Shown: in pieces, positions 21,095-31,572 of the stretch | Layout: the number at the start of each line of letters is the position of its first letter | Numbering within the stretch: the stretch's first letter is position 1 | Assembly: GCA_964034945.1 (NCBI GenBank) | Contig: OZ035963.1 | Span: forward strand, 32,271,644-32,335,643 | Direction: 5' to 3' | DNA from: Chrysopilus asiliformis | Lineage: Eukaryota; Arthropoda; Insecta; Diptera; Rhagionidae | Length of the DNA stretch: 64,000 bases | Notes under the pieces: generated by a model | The model's input: only the letters and a program-made list of their open reading frames with translations | What the model was told of the DNA's origin: nothing | The model's database searches: none | Position numbers and translations under genes: made by a program

Positions 21095-21490
21095 CCTATC
21101 TTGAGAACTGTTACAGATACATAAAAATGATTGAAGCAAGAAATGTAGAAAATTTTATGTCCTTTGAATTTCGTTATATGCATTTTTTTATAAAAGCGAA
21201 TAATTTTCGAGAAATTCTCAAAAAAATGTATTTAAAAAAATTGTATGAGAGATACCCGTTATAGCTAACGTTACTTGTCCAAAAGTTCATAGAAAACTAC
21301 GATATTCGTAAAACTCATTTACAAAAAATGTCAAGTCGTTCTAGAGTTATTTAAGATACATAAAATGAACAGGACGAATATCCTCATAATTTTGCCTGAA
21401 ACGGATTTCGTACTGATCAGAAATTTTCTATTTGCCCCCGTTCTCAAGTCGTTCTCGGTAGTGAATACAATACCTTCCCTCTATAGAACA
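21095..21490 (-). repeat. Rep-D copy, reversed, without microsatellite
   Basis: On the minus strand it follows the order of the 4.4-kb copy: GAAATCCGTTTCAGGCAAAA, GAGGATATTCGTCC, TTTTATGTATCTTAAATAAC, GACTTGACATTTTTTGTAA, TTACGAATATCGTAG, TAGCTATAACGGGTA, TTATGTATCTGTAACAG. The long GTCTG tract is absent. The 85-codon frame over its left part is repeat sequence. Confidence 0.6.
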
Positions 21491-21637
21491 GGAAAAGTAA
21501 CTGTTTACTGTATCGAATTATTTACCATATTGGGCGGACTCAAACTACTATATATAAAGTATTTTTTAGTGCAAATACAACCTTATACAATTCAAATTCA
21601 ATTTTTTATAAATCAAATTTGACTATTTGAAGTAGTT

Positions 21638-22194
21638 TTTTTATACCCGTATGGTGAAACCAAAGGGTATATTAACTTTGCCTTACCGTTTGTAACGCTA
21701 AGATCCCGTCATCGCACAAAAAAATGAATTACACCAGTGTGTTTAGAATGATAAAAATATTTAATTTTTGCATGTCCGTCCGTCTGTCCGTCCGTCTGTC
21801 TGTCTGTGGCGCGGATTGCGGGCGCACGGATTGAGCTAGAGACTTGAAAGTTTGCACAGATCCGTTTTTCGTAAAATGCGAGGCTAAGTTCGTTAATGGG
21901 CAAAATTGGACCATTAGGGGGGTACCCCCCATGCGAATGAAATCGTTTTTTGTGAATATCTCAAAAACGGTGCATTTTATGAAAAAAGTCCAAGAACAAA
22001 AGTTATTTAGGATATGATTCTACATAAAACTTCCATACATCAAAATCCGATTGGAATAAATTTTAAAAATCTTATTGGAAAGTTTGACTTCAAAGTGGAA
22101 TTTTGGTACAACTGTTCGAATTTTGATACGAATATCACCATACGGGTTTTCAATAATTGCCAGATTGGCAATTATAGCTTTTGTTATGTTTTAA
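21638..22194 (+). mobile_element. HLE-A copy 1, full length (Helentron/DINE-like)
   Basis: The 5' end TTTTTATACCCGTATGG carries ACCCGTATGGTGA (21645-21657). Its exact complement TCACCATACGGGT lies inside the 3' end (22135-22147), not at the terminus. The core has a GTCCGTCCGTCTG microsatellite. Near the 3' end is a perfect 8-bp-stem hairpin AATTGCCAGATTGGCAATT (22155-22173), then ATAGCTTTTGTTATGTTTT. Asymmetric internal inverted repeats, a GTCY core and a 3' hairpin are the described architecture of DINE-1/Helentron-associated elements. Open frames are artefacts. Confidence 0.85.
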
Positions 22195-22249
22195 ATATTA
22201 TATAATAATGAAAATTCATTAAAAACTAAAATTCCTAAATTACTATGAA

Positions 22250-22870
22250 AAACCAAGAAAAAGCTACAATTGCCAGGAGTCAATAGTCAAATATTCTATA
22301 TGATGACAGACAAAATGTTTATTTAAAAAAATCCAATTGTATAGAGGAGCAAAAAACGCTTCCGTTTGTATGAAGGAGGGAGGAAGGAATGGTCCGATTT
22401 TGCCCGATCAAAAACTTAGCCTAGCCATTAACGATAATCTTAACTATTCAAAATTTCAAGTCTCTTCAAGGATTGACCTTTTGAAAGTTATGGTTTTCAC
22501 GGATGTACGGACAGACAGACACATGGGCACAAAAATGAACTACACCAGGGTATTAGGAAGGACAAAACATTTTGACTTCCGCATGACCGTCCGTCTGTCC
22601 ATTCACTTTCAAAAGTATTGAGCTAGAAATTTTGTATAGTTACGGTTCTCGTAAATCGCTGGGCTAAATTCTTGGACGCGCAAAATTAGACCATACCTTG
22701 CCCCGTCCACTATACAAACAAAATTGTTTTTTTGCAATTTTCTCGAAAACGGTTACTCATATGGAAAAATTTATAAAGGTGAAATGTATTTAGAATATAA
22801 TTTTACGTAACCGTTCCATACATCAAAGTCCGATCGGAACACTCCTTTCCCCCTCTCCTATACCAATGAA
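22250..22870. mobile_element. HLE-B composite, two halves joined head to head
   Basis: The left half (about 22250-22530) is HLE-B on the minus strand, starting with its 3' tail (AAGAAAAAGCTACAATTGCC) and 'ATATTCTATATGATGACAGAC'. The right half (about 22530-22870) is HLE-B on the plus strand from the 'GAACTACACCAGGGTATTAGG' block through 'GTTCCATACATCAAAGTCCGATCGG'. They meet at the GTCY core. It abuts HLE-A copy 2 at 22871. Confidence 0.6.
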
Positions 22871-23420
22871 TTTTTATACCCGTATGGTGAAACCAAAGGG
22901 TATACTAACTTTGCCTTACCGTTTGTAACGCCAAGATCCCGTCATCGCACACAAAAACGAATTACACCAGTGTGTTAGAATGATAAAAAAAATTGAATTT
23001 TGCATGTCCGTCCGTCTGTCTGTCTGTCTGTGGCGCGGATTGCAGGCGCACGGATTGAGCTACAGACTTGAAATTTTGCACAGGTCCGTTTTTCATAAAA
23101 TGCACGGCTAAGTTCGTTAATGGGCATAAACGGACCATTAGAGGGGGTACCTACCCCCCATAACAAATGAAAGCGTTTTTGCGAATATCTCAAAAATGGT
23201 GCATCTTATCAAAAAAGTGCAAGAACAAAAGTTATTTAGGATATGATTCTACATAAAACTCCCATACATCAAAATCCGGTTGGAATAAATTTTAAAAACT
23301 CTTATTAAAAAGTTTGACTTCAAACTGGAATTTTGATACAACTGTTTGCCGTTCACTTAAATCACCATACGGGTTTTCAATAATTGCCAGATTGGCAATT
23401 ATAGCTTTTGTTATGTTTTA
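22871..23420 (+). mobile_element. HLE-A copy 2, full length
   Basis: The same order as copy 1: TTTTTATACCCGTATGG start, GTCY core (about 23007-23032), GGTACCTACCCCCCAT, TAGGATATGATTCTACATAA, ATCACCATACGGGT, hairpin and TTTTGTTATGTTTTA. A short stretch before the 3' internal repeat differs from copy 1 (GTTTGCCGTTCACTTAA) and matches the 48.9- and 52.3-kb copies, suggesting two subfamilies. Confidence 0.85.
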
Positions 23421-24835
23421 AAATGCTTTCTGGAACCATTTTCAATGGAAAAAAAGTCTTGGTTATTGATTTATTGTTGTTCACTTCGTGGTCCACAGAG
23501 GGTTAAATCTTATAATATTTTTTCTCCGTGTATGGATGGGCTACAATTCACGGTACCGGACAACTTGACACCAAACAACTCGGCTTTAGACAACTCGACA
23601 CCAGTCAATCAAAGTTGCCCCTCACATCCAGACTTGTTTATCTAACAAAGCAACCTTTTCTCAAGCTTAGATCCTAGCGGTGAATCGTTAAAGTATTTGG
23701 CTCTTAAAGAGAAACTTTAAGATTTTGGCAGCAAATCAATTTCTCTTCTAGCATTACTTCTAGCGTTAAATCGTTTCTACGGCCAAAATTAACCAAAAGT
23801 TTGCATCATCAACAGCGACAACCTTTAGTTGATAGATGGAAAGTTTGGGTGGTGGAAGGAAAGTTTGAAATTCCCATTTTAACAATAATTTCTAAGTTAA
23901 TGTAATGGCAAACCTAAAAACCAAAAATTTGGTGACAATGACCTCCAAAATAATCTCACTTAGAATAGAACCTATAAACAAAACAAACTCATGATAAATC
24001 CAAAAGTTCAGATTAATCATTAAAATTCAATGTTGACAAAGAAATTTTCAATTTACAATCGAGTAATAAAATCAACTCACGTTTAATATTCATCCCAAAG
24101 TCCATCCGCAACAATCAAACGGAGAAAAAATGTTTAACAAAATAAAATATATTCAAGATAACTCTTTTTTGTTTATACATATTTAACCAATTCGTAATTC
24201 AATTGTATAAAAGTTTATCCAATGGAACCATATTGGATATCATGATATTCTCGTTTGCCTCATTTAAATTCCTTGCCCTACTCACCGCCATTCCTCTCCA
24301 GCTAGCATAAAACAGAAATAAAATCTATAAAAATATAAAACACAATGAATTAAAATCGGTATAAGAGCAATAATATCCCAAATCGAAATCAACCATACCA
24401 GAGTTAAAGCCACAATTTAACCGCCATGAAGCATGAATTTCAAAAACCCGATAGTAATCCCAAAACAGAAGTTTAATTGTAATAATTTAAAGTCTATAAT
24501 AATTTTTCTAAATCAGATCTCTTATCAGTTTTTTGTTCCTTGCTTCAGTGATACTCTGCTCTAGCGAAACAATTTCAGTATTGTCGTTGGTATTGTGTTG
24601 CAAACGTATGTTGTTAATGTTTTGTATGTACAGCATGGAAACATAAAAAATAACCAAAATCATACCTGGCTACTGGGCAATGGAGCCTATACCTTCCTAT
24701 ATAGCTTGTTAGGATACCGTCCGCCGTGGCTACCGAACAAAGTCACGTTTTCTAAATACAACAACTCAGAACCGTAACGACAGTAGTTCCATAGAAATAA
24801 ATTCGAAAAAATTGAGCGAAACTACGAGGAAACAT
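23421..24835. other. Unassigned DNA
   Basis: No family match and no domain. A short tandem-like tract with ACAACTYGACACCA lies near 23560-23605. Small open frames are unrecognised. Confidence 0.35.
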
Positions 24836-25084
24836 TTAATTTCCTCGAATGTAGCGGGCGAGTTCCTTAGGTCCAAGTCCAGTTCCCACTAATTTCCCAG
24901 CGAACATAGCCAGCATAAAGGTGGCTGTACTAGCGCGCACATTGGTCATTGTTATCTCACAGATAACATCAGGAAAAAATATTTTTTTTTTGTTGCAAAT
25001 GTGACCCAATAAGAAACGAAAATTAACCAAGAAATAACAGAATTTTACAATTCGATTAAAAAACGCATTGACCAATACTCTCAT
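24836..25084 (-). CDS. Unrecognised small ORF with gene-like 3' half
   Basis: An 82-codon frame on the minus strand. The first half is Phe/Ile/Lys-rich and looks like AT-rich non-coding sequence. The last 37 codons, from an internal Met at 24949-24947 (MTNVRASTATFML...), have balanced codon use and a plausible short hydrophobic segment (ATFMLAMFAGKLVG) followed by a polar, basic tail ending ARYIRGN. The region is outside every repeat family found here. It could be a terminal exon, a small mitochondrial-type membrane protein or chance. I do not recognise it, see no clear polyadenylation signal just after the stop, and cannot assign a function. The start is undecided between the first Met and the internal Met. 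Confidence 0.25.
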   Translation of the reverse strand: MRVLVNAFFNRIVKFCYFLVNFRFLLGHICNKKKIFFPDVICEITMTNVRASTATFMLAMFAGKLVGTGLGPKELARYIRGN

Positions 25085-25233
25085 GCCTTTCGACTTATCT
25101 CCGTTGAAAATGCATTCAGTGGTCAGTATAATTATAAATGTTAGGAATTTTAGACGTTGGGAAAAACCCAGCAGACCAATTGAATGTCAAGTGATTCACT
25201 GGTGATTCGTTGACATTCACTTGGATGAACTAA

Positions 25234-25606
25234 AGGTGCCGCTCCACATGAGAGTAAATGCCGGCGATAGCAGCTACTCACAAATGGACACGTCTCTGAG
25301 AGTCGCTCGCAGAAACTCGCAGAAACTCGCAAAAACTCGCGAGCTTGTTTCTGCGAGCTATCAAAAGTGATTCTACTCTCTAGTCGACAGGCCTCCACTG
25401 AACTTTCGGAGAGTAGCTCGCCAGATACGAACAGCGTTTGAATTTCGCTAGTAGCTCTCGAGAACGCTAAAAGTTAGAAGCACGATTTCGCTAGTAGCGA
25501 TAGAAAAATTGCCGAAATTAACTTTCAAATGGACAACCTCCTGCGAGTAACTCTCGAGAGTTTTTGAGAGTTACTCGCGTATTTACTCTCATGTGGAGCG
25601 GCACCT
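25234..25606. mobile_element. PIF/Harbinger-like MITE, 373 bp, TAA duplication
   Basis: Perfect 26-bp inverted ends beginning AGGTGCCGCTCCACATGAGA are flanked by TAA on both sides (25231-25233, 25607-25609). A three-base TWA duplication is typical of PIF/Harbinger. The interior has tandem CTCGCAGAAA units and many CGAGAG/ACTCGC words, so most of it can pair with itself. It has no coding capacity. Confidence 0.75.
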
Positions 25607-25609
25607 TAA

Positions 25610-26369
25610 AATTTCCGCCACTAGCGAGTTATCCTGAAGAATCCTACATGAAACTACTTGATGTTTTTGTCGTCCCGTAGCCGAAAAAAGTAAAAATATC
25701 ATTTTATGTATTAAGTTCTTAATTTTCAAAGCCAAATCAAAACTTTCTCTACTTCGATTTCCGACCGATTAATAAAATTCCGAGTCGGTTTCGGCCAAAA
25801 CGAAGGTTTGGCCAAAGTCGAAGGCGCAAATGAACTGTCAAATATCAATGCAATGAAAACAAAATTTTGGCGTGTTTTTTCTTTGAAACTGAAGTTTTCT
25901 AAAAATTTGTATTTTATGAACAGCGGACCATAGGAAATGATTTATTTGTCAGGAAAATTTCCTCGTCAATTCAAAAAATTTGGCTAGAAAATTTCCCACG
26001 GTAAGATTTCGTCTCGATTAAAATTACACTATAGACAGATTTTTTCGAATACTTTGTCCAATAAATTAGAAATTTCTTGCAAAATGCTGAAAAATCGCAG
26101 CAAATTAAAGGAAATCTACTTCCTAAAGAGTTTTACGTATGATTTATTTTTGTCAGATGTTGAAAGTTGTATTGCAATTGAATTTCTTAATTTTCCCAAA
26201 AAAAACTATTTGCAGAAATTTCTAAAAGCGCGTTGTAGAGAAACCATTAGAGTACAAGTTTTCCGTCTCCAGTTTACTGATTATGATAATTCTTAAGATA
26301 TTAAAAGACTTTTTCTCAATGTTAACCAAATTTTCCTTTTTAAGAACCTTTTGTTTAGCTTGCTATCGT
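25610..26369. other. Unassigned AT-rich DNA
   Basis: No repeats with ends. An 80-codon plus-strand frame at 26054-26296 is unrecognised. Confidence 0.35.
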
Positions 26370-26780
26370 GACCGTCCGTCTGTCCATCAGGGTCAAATCT
26401 TGCGATCTAATTTTGACCCATTTCCACTCAACCGATTGAATTGAAATGTTGTACACATACGTGACACTATAATATTTTCAATAATTCGTCTTTCTAAGGG
26501 TAAAGAAAAATCCATTAAGGTTAACGTAATTATCCTTTTCCTCAAATTTTCCGGAAAAAAAATCTCATCTTGGAGTTTTTGGAGTCGCTTCATGTTAAGA
26601 AGTCTGTAAGGATTTGGAGTCGCTGATTTTGATGTTAAGAAGTCTGTAAGAATAACGGAAGGTTCTGTTAGGTGACGTGATTATCCTTTTTCTCAAATTT
26701 TCCGGAAAAAAATCTCATTTGGCGCTGCATCCGATTTTGACGTTAACAAGTCTGTAAGGATAACGGAAGGTCCTAAAGTT
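26370..26780 (+). repeat. Rep-C copy with direct repeats
   Basis: After GTCCGTCTGTCC, the sequence GGTCAAATCTTGCGATCTAA and ACCGATTGAATTGAAATG leads into direct units of about 90-130 bp ('ATTATCCTTTTCCTCAAATT', 'TTTTCCGGAAAAAAA', 'TTAAGAAGTCTGTAAGGAT'). This is the reverse orientation of 3041-3560. Confidence 0.6.
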
Positions 26781-27169
26781 CATATATTAAAGGTATTGTT
26801 TTTTTTTTGTAAAATAATAAGATGATCTGTCCCTCTGGTTTAATTGTCAAGCAGTTACGCGCTTTTCGTTTTTTTTTATATTTCGGGATTATAAAGCAAA
26901 AACAAATATTTGTTATCGAAAATGGCTTTTTGTTTTTTAAAATATTCTTCATGAAGATAAATACCCTTTTGCATGCGTTTGAAACAATTTTTGAAGCACT
27001 TTTTCCACTCCAATAAGGGTACCTCCAAATCATGCATTTTAAACGCATCAATCACTTTTCTAGGTGTCGAAAAACGTTGACTTCACAACTGATTTTCGAT
27101 GTGCGGGAATAAAAAAAACTCATTGGGTAGCATGACTATACGATGGATGACCCAACAAATCGAGGTTGC
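26781..27169. other. Unassigned AT-rich stretch
   Basis: Overlapping low-complexity frames on both strands; nothing recognised. Confidence 0.35.
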
Positions 27170-27345
27170 CAATGGTATAATAAAAAATACTCTATATGAT
27201 GACAGACAAAATATTTATTTTTAAAAATCCATTTGTATAGGAGAGAAAGAAAGGAGTGGTCCGATTGGGTTTTGATGTATGGAACGGTTATGTAAAATTA
27301 TATTCTAAACACATTGTACCTTTATATGGTGTTCAAATAATCGAC
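27170..27345 (-). mobile_element. HLE-B fragment
   Basis: It carries AATACTCTATATGATGACAG, then the 'CCATTTGTATAGGAGAG' and 'GGTCCGATTGGGTTTTGATG' blocks in the order of the 35.4-kb copy. It ends just before the Helitron at 27360. Confidence 0.6.
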
Positions 27346-27359
27346 ATTTGCCTGTATCA

Positions 27360-27745
27360 TCTATATATAAAAAAATTGATGTTTGTTGGTCTGTCTGTCT
27401 GTTTGTTGATTTCAGATTACAAAACTCAAAAACGCCTGGACCGATTTTTACGCGGTTTTTGCAAAATGATCTGCGTTGCTAAGAGTTTTTAGCTATGTTA
27501 GATTCGAAACAGAAGGTCCTGTAAGAATAACGCAAATGTCCTTTTTCCATTTTTTTCCGGAGAAAAATGGCGTTAGGGGGTTTTCAGGGTCGCTGATCAC
27601 GAATCTGATGTTTAAATTTCAAAATTCGAAATGAAAGGTTCTGTAAGGATAGTTTTTTCCCAAAAGTTTTTAAGTTATTTATGGTTTTTTGGCATTCTAA
27701 AAATTTATACAAAAAACTTTAAGCTGGCAACGAAGGGTCTGCTAA
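27360..27745 (+). mobile_element. Helitron, complete short copy, A/T insertion site
   Basis: It begins TCTATATATAAAAAAATTG after A (27359). It ends with the hairpin region AGCTGGCAACGAAGGGT and CTAA (27742-27745) before T (27746). The 5'-TC, 3'-CTRR and A|T insertion site are all canonical. A GTCTGTCTGTCTG tract follows the start. It is about 80-90% like 11723-12104 by eye. It has no Rep/helicase coding, so it is non-autonomous. Confidence 0.85.
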
Positions 27746-27754
27746 TAGAGTATA

Positions 27755-27935
27755 AAAATGTTTTAACCCTTTCACTCAAACTACTTGGAGGACGCTTTGC
27801 CCAAAGTAGCTTCGAAAACATCCTTTGTGCGTCAGTATTGACAATCAAAATAAAAGCACTGTACTGTCAAAGCACGTTGCAAAACTACCAAAAAACCGCT
27901 TTCAAAGCACTTTTACCAGCAGGGTACTGTAACCA
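27755..27935 (+). repeat. Rep-E fragment
   Basis: Conceptual translations of this stretch and of the reverse strand at 43264-43449 resemble each other (AAAACTACCA-AAA...TTTCAAAGCACTTTT region), so they are copies of one repeat. Frequent AAAGTACTTT/AAAGCACTTT words give it self-complementarity. It is probably non-coding. Confidence 0.45.
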
Positions 27936-29617
27936 TATTTTTGCATATGGAAACCCAAGGTAAAAATTAATCTGTTAAGGAGTTTATAAGAAATTCTCAA
28001 TATCGTAAAACTCATTACTGATAGAGCCAAAGGGATTTTAAATATGGAATTTATTGGTACATTTTGGAGAAAGCACCCAGCATTGTGCACGTGGCACACT
28101 TTAATATTGTACCCCCACTTTGGGGAAACGTCAATGTAACACACTTATAAATTTAATTTCCTTCTTGTAAGCCATCGTGTTAGCATCACATGTCAATATA
28201 ATACTTAATATTATTCACGTGTTTTATTCCATTGTGCTAACAGAATTAGACAAAATTCATAAGACAAAATTGATAAGACAAAATTGATAAGACAAAATTC
28301 ATAAGACAAATACTGGATACAAGGAATGAAAAATTCGTGCCGAATAGTGTATTTTGTTTTACAATTAATGTAGGTGTAGAAAAGAGTTTCAAAAACCTTT
28401 AAACTAGATTTCAAATCAAACGAAAAAAAACCCTTTTGCTATCCAGCAATATCACCATAACTGAAAACAAAACTTTTTCGATTTACAATACTTTCATTAT
28501 ACCCAGTGCGACAAAAAAAAGTCAAAATGACCCTAAAACATTTCAAAATCTAGCACGCAATCGAAATGCTTTATGCTACTGCACATTTCCAACAAAATTA
28601 ATTGAATGCTTTCTTAAATGAAACTCAAATCCAATAATTTAAGACGGAAACTTATTTAATTGAATTTTTGCAAGTATTTTATTATGCATGTCGCATAAGA
28701 AACTCCTCCAGAACCTTTAAAATGGAGAACGTGCTACAAAGCAAACTGTAGAACTCTGAAATAGCAGCAGCGGCGATCCCGACTGTAATTTTCGCCAAAG
28801 TTTCGTAATAATATTTTGCCACGCATAAACATTTTTAGTGAAAATTATTCGCAATAAAAGTTCCCGCGGGATACGTTTAAACTTTACGACATCCAGACAC
28901 GAAACAATTTTCGCAAGACACTCAAAAGACATCGCGCTGCTACAATAGAAATTGCAAGACGTTTCATTTGTGGTTACTTTTGCTACTTAAATTGCCCTGG
29001 ATTTATGGGGGAATTGCATAAAAAACTTTTGTTGATTTCCATAAGTTTTTCCCCCCGTTTCTTAATAAACCTTTGGGTGAACTTCCTCAAACTCTCTTAA
29101 ATATACACTAATTTCAAATTATTTAATTTATTTCCTTTCTTGAATCCCAATTGCGATACAATCTCAATATTGCATAAATTATCGTAAAAATTTATAACGT
29201 CAAATTGCATTTTTATGTGTATCGAATTTATATAACTTTCAGTGCCATTTCAAACCCAACAAATCAAAGAAGCAAAACATTAATAATTTACATACTCATA
29301 AAGTTCAGGCGAAATATTTACAATTGAAAATTGAATTTTTTACTAATTTTTTACCCAAGAATTTCAAACAACTTAACTTGAATTCAAAATGAAATTCAGA
29401 AGCCGATTGCATGCCTTCGAGACATTTTTAAAAGAGATTCATCCAACATTACCGTTTGGAAGTTGCATGACAGCAAGTCATTAAAGATTATGAAATAACA
29501 GAAAATGAATTAAATTCTTGATATTAAGTGATATTTACTAAAAAATCGAATTTTTATTTACTCAAAAGAAATCTTTTAATGAGATGGAATTTGTGTGATT
29601 TGTGACTTCTTGTTATA
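27936..29617. other. Unassigned DNA with one tandem array
   Basis: No recognised genes. The 71-codon minus frame at 28717-28932 is the most balanced in composition but has no motif. Confidence 0.35.
28247..28312. repeat. 16-bp tandem repeat
   Basis: Four to five units of about 16 bp of the type GACAAAATTSATAA, some with CATAAGA instead of GATAAGA. Confidence 0.8.
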
Positions 29618-30586
29618 CACTCTTGAAAAAATCCGGGGACAAATTAACACTACCTCAAAACATAGCTAAAAGTAAGCACATTGCAGTGTTATTCAGGAAA
29701 AATGTAATACCGTACCGATTTTTTTGAAATTCCTATTTTAAGAAGATTAAAATATCAGAACGTGCTTGTACTCAAACATATAAGACTCAACAGGCTCCGG
29801 TGGGCTGGTGATGTCACTCGAGTGAGTGAAAGTGACCCGGCTCGTAAAATCTTCTGCGGTAGGTTATTAACAACAAGGCGACGAGGAAGATCCAACCTCA
29901 GATGGCAAGACGGTGTTCACCAGGACGCAAAGAGAATTGGGATGTATAAATGAAGGACATCGGCACGCGAGCGAGACCTCTGGCGAGAGACATAGCGGCA
30001 GACCAAGAGCGGAAACCGGTTATAGCGCCGAGAGAGAGAGAAAAAAAAATATTCACTTTTACACCGTTTTGGCCTCAATTTTGAATGAATTCCGGCAGGG
30101 TTTCAAAAATTCACTTGAACTTATTTTAAGAGATATTTCCATTGTAAATGGTTTTTACGTTTAGAAGAGACTTTTCAATTGGCTTGAATAGCCTATTGAG
30201 AAGTCGAATGGCTTACAAATCCAGAGATCCTAGGGTCGAGTCCCGGTAAAGACATGCAAGACAAGTGTTTAACCCTTTCAAGGGCGACGGTATAAAATAC
30301 ACATGAAGTCTGTGCTACTGACAGACTTTATAGTCGCGTGTAAAGGCCGGGTAAACTTTGAAAATATGAAAAAAAAAATCAAAACACCTCAAATGCAGTT
30401 TGTAAGAAACAAGTATTTGTGAGTTGGAATTTATTTGTTTTTTTTTTAACTCGAATAAGTTGGTTTAACACAGAAAAACTGTCAAAAATTAACACCCACA
30501 GGGAACTGCTGTGAGCTTTTTAATTTTCTCCGAAAGGTGATGGATTCCCTCAAACTCCGCTTCGGTGCGTGATCGACTCTGTTTTT
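29618..30586 (+). mobile_element. CACTC element (long form) with nested RT fragment
   Basis: It starts CACTCTTGAAAAAATCCGG after TA (29616-29617). It follows the 62.77-63.34-kb copy: CATAGCTAAAAGT, ACACCGTTTTGGCCTCAATT, GTTTAGAAGAG, the tRNA-like segment, GGTTTAACAC, GGTGATGGATTCCCTCAAAC and GTGCGTGATCGACTC. The right inverted end is lost at about 30586. About 300 bp of foreign sequence with a reverse-transcriptase tail lies inside (about 29730-30045). Confidence 0.7.
29762..30030 (+). pseudogene. 3' remnant of a non-LTR retrotransposon reverse-transcriptase ORF
   Basis: The frame at 29762-29953 reads ...RLRWAGDVTRV... then RRRGRSNLRWQDGVHQDAKR. This is the conserved tail of LINE-type reverse transcriptases, where 'RWAGHV.R' is followed by 'GRRRxGRPxxRWxDxVxxD'. 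A +1 frame shift downstream gives RERDLWRE, fitting the family's DRxxWR motif, then a stop. The catalytic domain is absent, so this is a 5'-truncated, frameshifted relic. It interrupts the CACTC element at 29618-30586. The LINE clade cannot be fixed from the tail alone. Confidence 0.7.
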
Positions 30587-30650
30587 AACCGACTTCCAAA
30601 AAGAAAAAGGTTCTCAATTCGACCTGAACCTCTGTTTTTTTTTTAATGTA

Positions 30651-31212
30651 CAGGGTGGGCCAGAATAGACGCAGGGGTTTGAAGTCTTTATAACTTTTTT
30701 TTTATTTTTATTTTTTTTATTTTGTTTCAGCATTTTGTTAAGAAGACTTGGGCAATTTAAAATGGACCTGTACACAATAGAACAACGAACCGGTGGGCGG
30801 TGGGCTCAATGGCTCTTTTACGGGACATGTTTGGCGGACGCATTATTTCGAAAAGTTACGATTTCAATTGGCCTCCGCGTTCACCTGATCTAACGACTCC
30901 AGATTGTTTCCTTTGGGGATATTTGAAAGAAAAGGTGTACGTCAACAAGCCAACAACCATCAGCCAATTGAAAACCAACATTCGCAGTGAAATCGAGGCC
31001 ATAACACGAAAGATTATGGAAAATGTCTTGGAAAGAGCACGGATTTGCGAAGCAGAAAATGGCCACCACTTGCGGGATATAATTTTCCATGTTTAGACCA
31101 AAAATATTCCCCATCAATCAACTACATGTATTTGAAAAAAAAATTATAGGTTTCGCTAAAATAAAAAATTTATAAAGAATTCAAACCCCCGCGTCTATTC
31201 TGGCCCACCCTG
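30651..31212 (+). mobile_element. mariner element, 562 bp deletion derivative
   Basis: Inverted ends CAGGGTGGGCCAGAATAGAC and GTCTATTCTGGCCCACCCTG are flanked by TA on both sides (30649-30650, 31213-31214). The ends pair over about 33 bp with one or two mismatches. A full mariner is about 1.3 kb; here most of the transposase gene is missing. It is inserted in the older repeat at 30592-31400. Confidence 0.9.
30762..31096 (+). pseudogene. mariner transposase, internally deleted
   Basis: The start codon at 30762 gives MDLYTIEQR, the typical beginning of this mariner group. The frame then changes, and an in-frame piece from about 30800 to the stop at 31096 encodes the C-terminal third: WPPRSPDLTTPDCFLWGYLK, then VYVNKP and GHHLRDIIF. 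The SPDL..PD segment carries the third catalytic acidic residue of the IS630/Tc1/mariner fold. The helix-turn-helix region and the first two catalytic aspartates are deleted, so no active enzyme is possible. The ends of the element are intact, so it could be mobilised in trans. Confidence 0.85.
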
Positions 31213-31572
31213 TATGTTACCGCCTAACTTTTTACTGGGTTGACTGATTTTGGTCGTCCCAAAGAGAAAATTGTAGAGAAAGTTCCTGATTGGGCCCCTC
31301 TGCAAATTTCCCCCCTGAGGCGCTATGCTTTCATGCCCCCTCGCCTACTAGATTCTACATCGCTTGAGATATCGAGTTGAATTCTTTGTATTGTGTTCAG
31401 TACAATACCTGGAAGATTCTTTTATATATTTCCCCTCTGCGGACTTATCCCCTCAAAACCTTTGTAGTTTTACCTATATTAAAAATTAAAACTAAAAAAC
31501 GTTCGAAATAAAAAAAAATTTAAAAAAAAAATAAAACCAACTTTAAAAAAAAAACTAAAAAGAAAAAAAAGC

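Larger units (their letters stand above)
30592..31400 (+). repeat. Older dispersed repeat split by a mariner
   Basis: The left part ACCGACTTCCAAAAAGAAAA...TTTTTTTTTAATG and the right part TGTTACCGCCTAACTTTTTA-CTGGGTTGACTGATTTTG join cleanly once the TA-flanked mariner is removed. From memory, this block order ('CCGACTTCCAAAAAG...' then 'TATGTTACC..TAACTTTTTACTGGG') is a repeat seen in many insects. The far end near 31400 is not defined. Confidence 0.5.
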
